Source: Candidatus Anaerobutyricum stercoripullorum
Lineage (GTDB): Bacteria > Bacillota > Clostridia > Lachnospirales > Lachnospiraceae
Direction of reading: 5' to 3'
NCBI GenBank assembly: GCA_019114885.1
Contig: DXEQ01000119.1
Coordinates: forward strand, 1-8,147
Length of the DNA: 8,147 bases
The position numbers were made by a program, and so were the translations under genes. Shown here in pieces: positions 1 to 6,745 of the stretch. How positions within the stretch are numbered: the stretch's first letter is position 1; every line of letters starts with the position of its first letter. The notes under the pieces are model-generated. The model was not told the DNA's origin, did not search any database, and saw only the letters and a program-made list of their open reading frames with translations.

Positions 1-109
1 ATGAAGCGGCCATGGGGCGGAAAGCTCGCATGGGGCAGGCGCAGCCAAGAAGCGGCCATGGGGCAAAGCTCACGTGAAGCAGGTCGGCAGCTATGAAGCG
101 GCCATCGGC
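1..109. repeat. 46-bp-period direct repeat upstream of gpr
   Basis: The motif ATGAAGCGGCCATGGGGC at 1-18 recurs as AAGAAGCGGCCATGGGGC at 47-64 and in weaker form (ATGAAGCGGCCATCGGC) at 93-109. The three copies start exactly 46 bp apart. The first two units also share AAAGCTC and a trailing GCAGG..GCAGC, with small indels. Because 46 is not a multiple of three, each copy falls in a different reading frame, so this is unlikely to be a coding repeat. The frame that begins at base 1 is closed by a TGA at 94-96. The first unit starts at the window edge, so the array may extend further left. No recognisable sigma-G or sigma-F promoter for gpr was found in this stretch, so that promoter may lie upstream of the window or be too divergent to see. 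Confidence 0.7.
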
Positions 110-126
110 AGAACCAGGCGGAAAGG

Positions 127-1308
127 ATGAAGGAAACAATGAGAAAAGGATTTTGGACCGAAGGGCAGGGAAACGGGAAAAAAGAAGAATCGGAGTACAT
201 TTTCTCCCACACAGATCTGATTCTGGAGTTGCAGGAGGAGCAGGCTGCGTTCCGGGAGAAAGGGCAGGGAAGCGGTCCGTTCCGGAAGAAAGCGCAGGGA
301 GACGGTCTGTTCCGGAAGGAAGGGCAGGGAGACGGTACGTTCCGGAAGGAAGAAAAAGGGCAGGGGTTCCGGGTGGAAAGGAGAGAGCAAAATGGCGGAC
401 GGCTGCGGGAGATCGTGATCACTATCGAAGACGATCGGGGCGAGCGGATTTTTGGCAAGCCGAGGGGCGTGTATATCACTCTGGAGGGGGTGAATCTGGC
501 GGAGAATGACGGGGCGTTTCATGAGGAGATGAGCGCATTGCTGGCAAAGCATCTGGAGCGCCTGTTGGGAGAACGGGAGAAGGTGCTCATCGCCGGATTA
601 GGCAACCGGGATGTGACGCCCGATGCGCTGGGACCGCTGGTGGTGGACAATCTCATGATTACCGGACATCTGGGAGAAGTTTCTTTTTTTGAAAAAATGC
701 GCAGTTCCATGGCTGTTGCGCCGGGAGTGATGGCGCAGACCGGTATGGAGACCAGAGAAATCCTGCAGGGAATCATCGGGAGGACAAAGCCGGAGGCGCT
801 GGTGGTCATCGATGCGCTGGCGGCAAAGACGGCGGAGCGGCTGAATCGTACCGTACAGATTTCGGACGCCGGTATTGCCCCGGGGGCCGGAGTGGGCAAC
901 GAGCGCAGGGAGATATCGGAAAAAACCATGGGGATTCCGGTCATTGCCATCGGCGTGCCCACCGTGATTTCCATACCGGCTGTAGCGGGGGATATTCTCT
1001 CCGCTGTGCTGACTGCCGATAAGACAGAGGAATCTTCTGCGGGCAGCGGCCAGGTGGCTTGCGGCGCCGACGGGATTCGGATGACCGGGCGTCTGCGGGA
1101 GGGAGAAGAGGAGAAGGAACTTTCGCAGGAGACAGAGGCTTTCCTCCGGTGGACGGACCGGCAGCGGTATGAGTTTCTGTCACAACGTCTCCCAAAAGAA
1201 CTGTTCGGATTATTTGTCACTCCCAAAGAGATTGACGAATCGGTAAAACGGATCAGCTATACCATATCGGAGGGTATCAACAGAGTCATTGCCCGGACCG
1301 TATCTTAG
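127..1308 (+). CDS. gpr: Germination protease GPR (spore endopeptidase, family A25)
   Basis: GPR is made as an inactive zymogen in the developing spore, processes itself late in sporulation, and on germination cuts small acid-soluble DNA-binding proteins to supply amino acids. The 393-residue product has the family landmarks: HTDL near residue 28, corresponding to the RTD|LA autoprocessing site of Bacillus GPR; GLGNRDVTPDALGP (157-170); VVIDALAAK (227-234); QISDAGIAPGAGVGN (244-258); GIPVIAIGVPTV (269-280); and VTPKEID near the C-terminus (364-370). Asp166 and Asp247 match the two aspartates proposed as catalytic in this atypical aspartic protease. Between the processing site and the core is an extra stretch of about 30 residues made of 10-residue repeats (43-83), absent from Bacillus GPR as I recall it. 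The start is uncertain: ATG127 follows AGGCGG at 116-121, but the in-frame ATG139 follows AAGGA at 130-134. The identification is secure. Confidence 0.95.
   Translation: MKETMRKGFWTEGQGNGKKEESEYIFSHTDLILELQEEQAAFREKGQGSGPFRKKAQGDGLFRKEGQGDGTFRKEEKGQGFRVERREQNGGRLREIVITIEDDRGERIFGKPRGVYITLEGVNLAENDGAFHEEMSALLAKHLERLLGEREKVLIAGLGNRDVTPDALGPLVVDNLMITGHLGEVSFFEKMRSSMAVAPGVMAQTGMETREILQGIIGRTKPEALVVIDALAAKTAERLNRTVQISDAGIAPGAGVGNERREISEKTMGIPVIAIGVPTVISIPAVAGDILSAVLTADKTEESSAGSGQVACGADGIRMTGRLREGEEEKELSQETEAFLRWTDRQRYEFLSQRLPKELFGLFVTPKEIDESVKRISYTISEGINRVIARTVS
249..381 (+). repeat. In-frame 30-bp tandem repeat within gpr
   Basis: Units start with GTTCCGG at 249, 279, 309 and 339, with a partial fifth at 366. 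Unit lengths are 30, 30, 30 and 27 bp, then a remnant. They encode near-identical decapeptides of the type FRKEGQGDGx. A degenerate relative, FWTEGQGNG (residues 9-17, near bases 151-177), lies before the HTDL processing motif, so the repeat flanks the likely cleavage site on both sides. All unit lengths are multiples of three, so the reading frame is preserved. The encoded segment is rich in Gly, Lys, Arg, Gln and Glu and is probably disordered. Confidence 0.9.
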
Positions 1309-1323
1309 GCAGCCGGACGCAAA

Positions 1324-1351
1324 ATATCGAAGAGAAAAACGGGCATATATT
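1324..1351 (+). promoter_or_regulatory. Putative sigma-E-type promoter of spoIIP
   Basis: ATATCG (1324-1329) and CATATATT (1344-1351) are separated by 14 bp. The sigma-E consensus in Bacillus is about ATATTT, 14 bp, CATACAnT, so the -10 differs at one defined position and the -35 matches ATAT. spoIIP is a mother-cell sigma-E gene in Bacillus, and this site sits just after the gpr stop, where a separate spoIIP promoter would be expected. The site is visible in the sequence; its use is inferred. Confidence 0.5.
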
Positions 1352-1380
1352 ATCCGGACAGGCATAGACTGAGAATGAAT

Positions 1381-1400
1381 CCCTCCGGGCGTGCGGAGGG
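1381..1400 (+). promoter_or_regulatory. Leader hairpin ahead of spoIIP
   Basis: CCCTCCG (1381-1387) and CGGAGGG (1394-1400) form a perfect 7-bp stem with a 6-base loop. The following sequence, ACATTTTCC, has only a short T run, so it would be a weak terminator at best. It lies downstream of the putative sigma-E promoter and about 75 bases before the spoIIP start. It could partly terminate transcription from gpr or shape the spoIIP leader. Confidence 0.4.
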
Positions 1401-1476
1401 ACATTTTCCAAAAAATGTAATGGCATGACCGGAAAACGGGAAAAAGCCATCGACAATAAAGAAGGAGTCGGGGGAT

Positions 1477-2712
1477 ATGGGACAGAGCTTCGGCCGCCGG
1501 GGACGGCTGGTGGAAATCGCGTTGGTTTTTGTGTTTGTCATCCTGTGGCTGACGCTGGTAACGGACAGCAGGCCGGGACAGGGCAGCCTGTGGGCTTCGG
1601 TTCGGGAAAAGGTGCCGCTTCGGATGGAGATCGTGCAGGATGCGTGTGTGAATTTTTTTGTGGAGGCAAGAAATGAGATGACTCCGATTCTTTCTTATGA
1701 AGATTATCTGGGCGAGAACAGCTTTTTTGTGCCGATGCTGCGGTACGCACTGCAGCGGGAAATGTTTCCTCTGCAGCAGTACAGTGTGGACTACTGGGAG
1801 GGAAGCGACCGGTTTTCTTCTCTGTACAGCGACCGGGTCCCGGAATACTTTATGGAAGCGGACGATGCCTCGGTGGAAAGTAAGAAAAAAGATCCGGGGA
1901 CCATGGAGACCACGGGAAAAGGAGAGAGCTATACGATCAAAGAGTTGTCGGATTATGATTTTCTGCTGAAACATTTTTATATCGTGGACGGAACCACGAC
2001 CATGACAAAGGAAGATCTGGACGGAGAGAAACTGGTGCAAAAAGATCTGTCCGTTTCCCTGCCGGAAGAGGATTCCGGGGAAGAGCCGCTGGTGCTGATC
2101 TATCACACCCATGGCAGCGAAACCTACCGGAAGGACAAAGGAAAAACGGGGAGCGTGCTGGATGTGGGGAAAGCGCTGAAAAAGGAACTGGAATCTTACG
2201 GCATTCCAGTGGCCCATGACACCACAATTTATGATCAGGTGAACGGTGAACTGGACCGGAACGCCGCCTATGATTATGCCGGAGACAGCGTGGAAGCCTT
2301 TCTGGAAAAAAATCCGTCTGTAAAAGTCGTGCTGGATCTCCACCGGGATTCGGTGGAAGATTCGATTCATCTCGTCACGGATGTAAATGGAAAAGATACG
2401 GCGCAGATCATGTTTTTTAACGGAGTGAGCCGGTTAAAAAGCGGACCGCTTTCCTATCTTCCGAATCCGAATAAATCGGGAAATCTCGCTTTCAGCCTCC
2501 AGATGCAGCTGCTGGCCGCAAAGTATTATCCGGATTTTACCCGGAAGATATACATAAAAGGGTATCGGTATAATCTGCATCTGGCAGAGCGGGCGGTGCT
2601 GATCGAGGTGGGCGCGCAGAACAATACGGTGTCGGAAGCCAAAAACGCCATGAAGCCGCTGGCGGAGATTCTGTACCGTCTGCTGAGTGGAGAGAAGGCG
2701 TATAAAGAGTGA
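1477..2712 (+). CDS. spoIIP: Stage II sporulation protein P (engulfment peptidoglycan hydrolase)
   Basis: SpoIIP is a membrane-anchored cell-wall hydrolase with amidase and endopeptidase activity. With SpoIID and SpoIIM it thins septal peptidoglycan and drives migration of the mother-cell membrane around the forespore. The 411-residue product has a short basic N-terminus, one hydrophobic segment at about residues 12-29 and a variable stalk region. The catalytic domain starts near residue 203 with LVLIYHTHGSETY (206-217). It continues with VVLDLHRDS (284-292), YRYNLHLAERAVLIEVG (363-379) and QNNTVSEAKNAM. His210, His212, His289 and Glu377 lie in the conserved motifs expected to bind zinc or act in catalysis; that assignment is from the family, not shown here. 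GAAGGAG at 1461-1467 is the ribosome binding site, with about 9-10 bases to the ATG. It follows gpr by 168 bp on the same strand, the usual family arrangement. Confidence 0.93.
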   Translation: MGQSFGRRGRLVEIALVFVFVILWLTLVTDSRPGQGSLWASVREKVPLRMEIVQDACVNFFVEARNEMTPILSYEDYLGENSFFVPMLRYALQREMFPLQQYSVDYWEGSDRFSSLYSDRVPEYFMEADDASVESKKKDPGTMETTGKGESYTIKELSDYDFLLKHFYIVDGTTTMTKEDLDGEKLVQKDLSVSLPEEDSGEEPLVLIYHTHGSETYRKDKGKTGSVLDVGKALKKELESYGIPVAHDTTIYDQVNGELDRNAAYDYAGDSVEAFLEKNPSVKVVLDLHRDSVEDSIHLVTDVNGKDTAQIMFFNGVSRLKSGPLSYLPNPNKSGNLAFSLQMQLLAAKYYPDFTRKIYIKGYRYNLHLAERAVLIEVGAQNNTVSEAKNAMKPLAEILYRLLSGEKAYKE

Positions 2713-2802
2713 AAAAACGCCGCCTTGAAGGTCCTCATGCGGCATAGAAAATGTGAGGCAGAAGACACATTTGTAAAAAGTAAATAAATACGGAATTTTA
2801 AA

Positions 2803-2831
2803 TTGACAAGGAAGGTATTCTGTGCTTTAAT
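2803..2831 (+). promoter_or_regulatory. Strong sigma-A promoter for the MATE gene
   Basis: A perfect -35 TTGACA (2803-2808) is followed after 17 bp by TTTAAT (2826-2831), five of six matches to the -10. TG at 2823-2824, one base before the -10, gives an extended -10. The surrounding sequence is AT-rich. Transcription would begin near 2838, leaving a leader of roughly 35 bases. This suggests vigorous vegetative expression of the exporter, independent of the sporulation genes upstream. Confidence 0.85.
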
Positions 2832-2873
2832 CTTTATCGCGTTTAAATGTTTTTTGGGAAAAGGAGAGTAAGT

Positions 2874-4250
2874 ATGACAAAAGATATGACCGAGGGCAAT
2901 CCCCTCCTTTTGATTTTGAAATTTACACTGCCGTTGCTGGCGGGCAACCTGCTCCAGCAGGGTTATAACGTAGCGGACGCCGCCATTGTGGGCCGGTTTC
3001 TTGGTACGAACGCTCTGGCGGGAGTCGGCGCTTCCAGTAGCGTGCAGTTTCTGATTCTTGGTTTCTGTATCGGTACCTGTACCGGTTTCTGTGTTCCCGT
3101 GGCACAGCGGTTCGGGGCGGGAGACTACAGTACCATGCGCCGGTTTGTGTTCAACAGCTTCATCATCACGGCAGTGATCGCGGTCGTTCTGACGGCATTA
3201 TGCGCGATATTCTGTACGCAGATCGTGGAGCTTTTAGCCACGCCGGACGATATTTTTGACGACGCCTACATTTATCTGCTGGTCATTTTGCTGGGTATTC
3301 CATTTACTCTGCTCTATAATCTGACCTCCAGTATCATGCGGGCTGTGGGAGACAGCCGGACGCCGTTTCTCTTTCTGGCGTTTGCCTGCTTTGCCAATAT
3401 TTTTCTGGACATTTTCTGTATCACGACTCTCCACTGGGGCGTTGCGGGAGCGGCCATCGCGACCATTACCTCTCAGCTCATGAGCGGTGTGCTCTGCCTC
3501 GTGTACATGATGAAGAAATATCCGGTCTTACATATGGAAAAGGAAGAATGTCATGTGCAGGGCAATCTGGTGAAGAATCTGATCGTCATGGGATTTCCCA
3601 TGGGACTGCAGTTTTCCATCACGGCCATCGGCAGCATGGTCATGCAGGCGGCCACCAACAATCTGGGAAGTGTCTACGTATCCGCTAACACGGCGGCTTC
3701 CCGTCTGAAAAACTTTACCATGTGTCCGTTTGACGCCATCGCGGCGGCGGTATCCACCTTCTGCGGACAAAATTATGGCGCGAAAAAGATGGACCGAATC
3801 CGTCAGGGACTTCGGCAGGGTGTGCTGGCCGGTATTATTTACGGTATCGTGATCGGCATCGTCGTGATCGTGTTCGGACGCCAGATGTCCATGATCTTCG
3901 TGGATGGCAGCGAGACGGCAGTGCTGGATGCGTCCCGGGATATGCTGTTCTACTCCGGATTCTTCTACTGGATCCTCGGAATCCTGATCATCGTCCGTCT
4001 CTGTGTGCAGGGACTTGGTTATTCCGGCAGAGCGGTGCTCTCCGGCGTGGTGGAGATGATCGCCCGGACGGTGGTAAGTATCCTCTGTGTGCCGGTCTGG
4101 GGCTTTCTGGCCATCTGTTTTACGGACCAGGCAGCCTGGGTGACGGCGGTCTGCTATATTGTGCCGATGTGTATCTATTGCCTGAAAAAGGTGGAGAAAA
4201 TTCTCGGAGAGGGCGACGCGGACGGTGTGCAGAGTTCGCATGGAGCCTGA
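2874..4250 (+). CDS. MATE-family multidrug/cation efflux transporter
   Basis: This is a 458-residue integral membrane protein of the multi antimicrobial extrusion family, which exports drugs or metabolites using a Na+ or H+ gradient. The N-terminus TEGNPLLLILKFTLPLL, followed by AGNLLQQGYNVADAAIVGRF, is characteristic of the family. The protein is almost wholly hydrophobic, with about twelve membrane segments in two homologous halves. The loop CVPVAQRFGAGD (73-84) in the first half is matched by STFCGQNYGAKK (294-305) in the second, and the second half starts near NLVKNLIVMGFPMGLQ (231-246). ATG2874 is preferred over the in-frame ATG2847 because AAGGAGAG (2861-2868) is well spaced from it, while ATG2847 lies close to the predicted transcription start and lacks a binding site. 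It has its own strong promoter and sits between spoIIP and lepA, which are closer in most relatives. The substrate cannot be predicted. Confidence 0.92.
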   Translation: MTKDMTEGNPLLLILKFTLPLLAGNLLQQGYNVADAAIVGRFLGTNALAGVGASSSVQFLILGFCIGTCTGFCVPVAQRFGAGDYSTMRRFVFNSFIITAVIAVVLTALCAIFCTQIVELLATPDDIFDDAYIYLLVILLGIPFTLLYNLTSSIMRAVGDSRTPFLFLAFACFANIFLDIFCITTLHWGVAGAAIATITSQLMSGVLCLVYMMKKYPVLHMEKEECHVQGNLVKNLIVMGFPMGLQFSITAIGSMVMQAATNNLGSVYVSANTAASRLKNFTMCPFDAIAAAVSTFCGQNYGAKKMDRIRQGLRQGVLAGIIYGIVIGIVVIVFGRQMSMIFVDGSETAVLDASRDMLFYSGFFYWILGILIIVRLCVQGLGYSGRAVLSGVVEMIARTVVSILCVPVWGFLAICFTDQAAWVTAVCYIVPMCIYCLKKVEKILGEGDADGVQSSHGA

Positions 4251-4301
4251 CGAGGACAGCATAAGATTGTGAAAACAGGTATAGAAGGAAATGTGATTTT
4301 G

Positions 4302-4310
4302 TGATACAAT
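4302..4310 (+). promoter_or_regulatory. Putative extended -10 promoter of lepA
   Basis: TGATACAAT at 4302-4310 is an extended -10 element: TG, one base, then TACAAT with five of six matches. The expected -35 position (about 4282-4287, TAGAAG) is a poor match, so the site relies on the extended -10. It lies between the MATE stop and the lepA start, giving lepA a leader of roughly 75-80 bases. Confidence 0.5.
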
Positions 4311-4320
4311 AACACAATAG

Positions 4321-4345
4321 TCCCGGAGGGAGTTTCCCGCCGGGA
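4321..4345 (+). promoter_or_regulatory. Hairpin in the lepA leader
   Basis: TCCCGG (4321-4326) pairs with CCGGGA (4340-4345). Inside it GGGA pairs with TCCC across an A/G mismatch, closing on a 3-base loop. No T run follows, so it does not look like an intrinsic terminator. It begins about ten bases after the putative -10 and would be at or near the 5' end of the lepA mRNA, where it could stabilise the message. Confidence 0.5.
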
Positions 4346-4394
4346 TATGTCTGATTATGCTACTGATTGCAAATAGAAACAGGAGGGAATACAT

Positions 4395-6209
4395 TTGGCT
4401 GGAATTGACCAGAGTAAGATTCGGAATTTTTGTATTATAGCGCATATCGATCACGGTAAGTCCACGTTGGCGGACCGAATCATCGAAAAGACCGGCCTGC
4501 TCACCGACCGGGAGATGCAGGATCAGGTGCTTGATAACATGGACCTGGAGCGGGAGCGAGGCATCACCATCAAGTCGCAGGCGGTGCGGACAATCTATAA
4601 AGCACAGGATGGCGAGGAGTACATTTTCAATCTGATTGACACACCAGGACACGTGGACTTTAATTATGAGGTGAGCCGCAGTCTGGCAGCCTGCGAGGGA
4701 GCCATCCTTGTGGTGGACGCTGCCCAGGGTATCGAGGCGCAGACCCTTGCCAATGTGTATCTGGCCATCGATCATGATCTGGAGATCATGCCGGTCATCA
4801 ATAAGATCGACCTGCCAAGCGCGGAGCCGGAGCGGGTTGTGGCGGAGATTGAGGACGTCATCGGCATCGAGGCGGAAGATGCGCCGCAGATTTCGGCAAA
4901 AAGCGGCATTAATATCGATCAGGTGCTGGAGCAGATCGTGCATAAGATTCCTGCTCCGGGAGGAAGCCCGGACAATCCGCTGCAGGCGCTGATCTTTGAC
5001 AGTGTGTACGATTCCTATAAGGGTGTCATCATCTTTGCCCGCATCATGGAAGGAACGATCCGGAAAGGTACCAACATGCTGATGATGGCCACCGGCGCCA
5101 AAGCTGACGTGGTGGAAGTGGGTACTTTCGGCGCAGGGCAGTTTATCCCGTGTGACGAGCTTTCCGCCGGCATGGTAGGCTATATTACCGCCAGCCTGAA
5201 AAATGTAAAGGATACCCGGGTGGGTGATACGGTCACCGACGCGGACAATCCGTGCGCGGAGCCGCTGCCGGGTTACAAGAAGGTGAATCCGATGGTGTTC
5301 TGCGGCGTATACCCGGCCGACGGAGCCAAATACCCGGATCTGCGGGACGCCCTGGAAAAGCTGCAGTTAAACGATGCCGCTCTCCAGTATGAGCCGGAGA
5401 CTTCCGTGGCGTTGGGCTTTGGATTCCGCTGTGGTTTCCTGGGTCTGCTCCATCTGGAGATCGTGCAGGAGCGTCTGGAGAGAGAGTATAATCTGGACCT
5501 GGTTACCACTGCGCCGAGCGTTATCTATAAGGTACACCTGACTGACGGCACGGTCTTTGATCTGACCAATCCGACCAACCTGCCGGATCCGTCCACCATC
5601 GAATATATGGAAGAGCCGATTGTCTCCGCGGAGATCATGGTGACCAAAGATTACGTGGGCTCCATCATGAAGCTTTGTCAGGAACGCCGGGGCACCTACA
5701 TCTCCATGGAATACATGGAGGAGACTCGTGCCCTCTTAAAATATGAACTTCCGCTCAACGAGATCATCTATGATTTCTTTGACGCCTTAAAGTCCCGGTC
5801 CAGAGGCTACGCTTCCTTTGACTACGAGATGAAGGGATACCAGCAGTCCGACCTTGTCAAGCTGGATATTCTCATCAACCGGGAGCAGGTGGACGCCCTC
5901 TCCTTCATCGTCCACGCTTCTTCCGCCTACGAGCGGGGCAGAAAGATGTGCGAGAAGCTCAAGGAAGAGATTCCGAGACATCTCTTCGAGATTCCGATCC
6001 AGGCGGCCATCGGCAGCAAGATCATCGCCAGAGAGACCGTCAAGGCTGTCCGCAAGGACGTCCTCGCCAAGTGCTACGGCGGCGATATCAGCCGGAAGAA
6101 GAAGCTTCTGGAGAAGCAGAAGGAAGGAAAGAAGCGGATGCGCCAGATCGGTAATGTGGAGATTCCGCAGAAGGCGTTTATGAGCGTGCTGAAGCTGGAT
6201 GAGGATTAG
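4395..6209 (+). CDS. lepA: Elongation factor 4 (LepA), ribosomal back-translocase GTPase
   Basis: LepA/EF4 is a translational GTPase that binds the ribosome and has been linked to back-translocation, recovery under ionic or cold stress and 30S assembly. The 604-residue length fits the family (about 600). GTPase motifs are all present: AHIDHGKST (16-24), RERGITI (53-59), DTPGH (82-86), NKID (136-139) and SAK (167-169). Domain II and EF-G III-like segments follow. The EF-G V-like segment is seen at SAEIMVTKDYVGSIMKLCQ (411-429) and RGYASFDYEM (470-479). The LepA-specific C-terminal domain ends in a basic stretch and GNVEIPQKAFMSVLKL (586-601). There is no EF-G domain IV, as expected for LepA. 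The start is TTG4395, with AGGAGGG at 4381-4387 spaced seven bases away and MAGIDQSKIRNF matching the family N-terminus. hemW, the usual next gene, is absent. Confidence 0.97.
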   Translation: MAGIDQSKIRNFCIIAHIDHGKSTLADRIIEKTGLLTDREMQDQVLDNMDLERERGITIKSQAVRTIYKAQDGEEYIFNLIDTPGHVDFNYEVSRSLAACEGAILVVDAAQGIEAQTLANVYLAIDHDLEIMPVINKIDLPSAEPERVVAEIEDVIGIEAEDAPQISAKSGINIDQVLEQIVHKIPAPGGSPDNPLQALIFDSVYDSYKGVIIFARIMEGTIRKGTNMLMMATGAKADVVEVGTFGAGQFIPCDELSAGMVGYITASLKNVKDTRVGDTVTDADNPCAEPLPGYKKVNPMVFCGVYPADGAKYPDLRDALEKLQLNDAALQYEPETSVALGFGFRCGFLGLLHLEIVQERLEREYNLDLVTTAPSVIYKVHLTDGTVFDLTNPTNLPDPSTIEYMEEPIVSAEIMVTKDYVGSIMKLCQERRGTYISMEYMEETRALLKYELPLNEIIYDFFDALKSRSRGYASFDYEMKGYQQSDLVKLDILINREQVDALSFIVHASSAYERGRKMCEKLKEEIPRHLFEIPIQAAIGSKIIARETVKAVRKDVLAKCYGGDISRKKKLLEKQKEGKKRMRQIGNVEIPQKAFMSVLKLDED

Positions 6210-6323
6210 GGGATTCTGATTGGTGGAGGAACTGTCACACAGACGACGGCGGGAGCGCCCATGCCGTTTCGTCCGCCGACGCCCTCAGTTCGGACATTAG
6301 TAATTTTATGAATCAGGCAGGGA

Positions 6324-6344
6324 GGAACCGCTTGTTGCGGTTCC
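6324..6344. repeat. Short hairpin in the left palindrome arm
   Basis: GGAACCGC (6324-6331) and GCGGTTCC (6337-6344) form a perfect 8-bp stem with loop TTGTT. It is flanked by a further inverted pair, AGGCAGGGAG (6315-6324) and CTCCCTGCCT (6419-6428), which encloses this hairpin and the next one. No T run follows, so it is not a terminator. Confidence 0.6.
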
Positions 6345-6358
6345 CAGCTCACGCCTAA

Positions 6359-6418
6359 CGAAATTGGAAAAGGTCTGTTCCTTTGTGCAAGCACAGGAGC
6401 AGACCTTTTCCAATTTCG
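6359..6418. repeat. Long hairpin with 19-bp perfect stem
   Basis: CGAAATTGGAAAAGGTCTG (6359-6377) is perfectly complementary to 6400-6418. Inside, TTTGTGC and GCACAGG continue the stem, including G-T pairs, to a tiny loop at about 6388-6391, so nearly 60 bases form one long hairpin. The downstream sequence CTCCCTGCCTCTTTTC has only a modest T run. It could slow or stop transcription leaving lepA, or act as the first of two serial terminators. Confidence 0.7.
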
Positions 6419-6660
6419 CTCCCTGCCTCTTTTCTTGGCCTATGCCATGTCCCTCCTTCACAGGCCGGCGGGCCGAAAGACATGGGCATGTAATACGCCG
6501 TCTGGGAAGTGAAAAACAGTTGCCATATATAATTTTGGATTCTGGTTTATGGCAGAATCCTGCCGATATACAGACAGCTTTTTTGCCGCGCATGTGGTCC
6601 GGGCGGCGGCCTGTGAAAGAGGATATGCGTAATATTTGGAAAAGATGCAGAAACAAGGTT

Positions 6661-6707
6661 AAAAAAGGTTCCGCTTTGTGCTCGCACAAAAAGCGGAACC
6701 TTTTTTT
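6661..6707. terminator. Bidirectional intrinsic terminator between lepA and the NRPS-like gene
   Basis: AAAAAAGGTTCCGCTTT (6661-6677) pairs perfectly with AAAGCGGAACCTTTTTT (6690-6706), and the apex GTG/CAC adds pairs around loop CTCG with a small A bulge. On the plus strand the stem ends in seven Ts (6701-6707). On the minus strand the six As at 6661-6666 read as a T run. It is therefore well formed in both directions, which fits the convergent genes on either side. For lepA it lies some 450 bases past the stop, and for the minus-strand gene about 175 bases past the stop. Confidence 0.85.
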
Positions 6708-6726
6708 ATACCGTACGGCGAAGCCG

Positions 6727-6745
6727 AAAACCGCAATGCGGTTTT
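6727..6745. repeat. Short hairpin in the right palindrome arm
   Basis: AAAACCGC (6727-6734) and GCGGTTTT (6738-6745) form an 8-bp stem with a 3-base loop. Read on the minus strand it ends in TTTT and could be a weak first terminator for the NRPS-like gene. It is the positional counterpart of the hairpin at 6324-6344 in the other arm, sharing the ACCGC/GCGGT core with altered outer pairs. Confidence 0.6.

Noticed and set aside
93..509. 138-codon plus-strand frame overlapping the 5' part of gpr
   Set aside because: It is out of frame with gpr, which has clear family motifs. Its basic, Gly/Arg-rich translation comes from the GC-rich repeats, and it lacks a good ribosome binding site.
1210..2370. 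386-codon minus-strand frame across gpr and spoIIP
   Set aside because: It lies antisense to conserved coding sequence and its translation has no recognisable domain; it is a shadow of GC-rich codon use.
2719..2743. GCCGC/GCGGC hairpin after spoIIP as its terminator
   Set aside because: The stem is only 5 bp with a 15-base loop and no T run follows on the plus strand. The A run before it would suit only minus-strand transcription, where no gene is seen.
3528..4943. 471-codon minus-strand frame across the MATE gene and lepA
   Set aside because: It spans two well-supported genes and their promoter region on the opposite strand, and the translation is His/Asp-rich without domain character.
6247..6278. 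CGGCGG/CCGCCG stem as the lepA terminator
   Set aside because: The stem is 6 bp with a 20-base loop and no T run follows. The bases are better explained as part of the large palindrome's outer arm.
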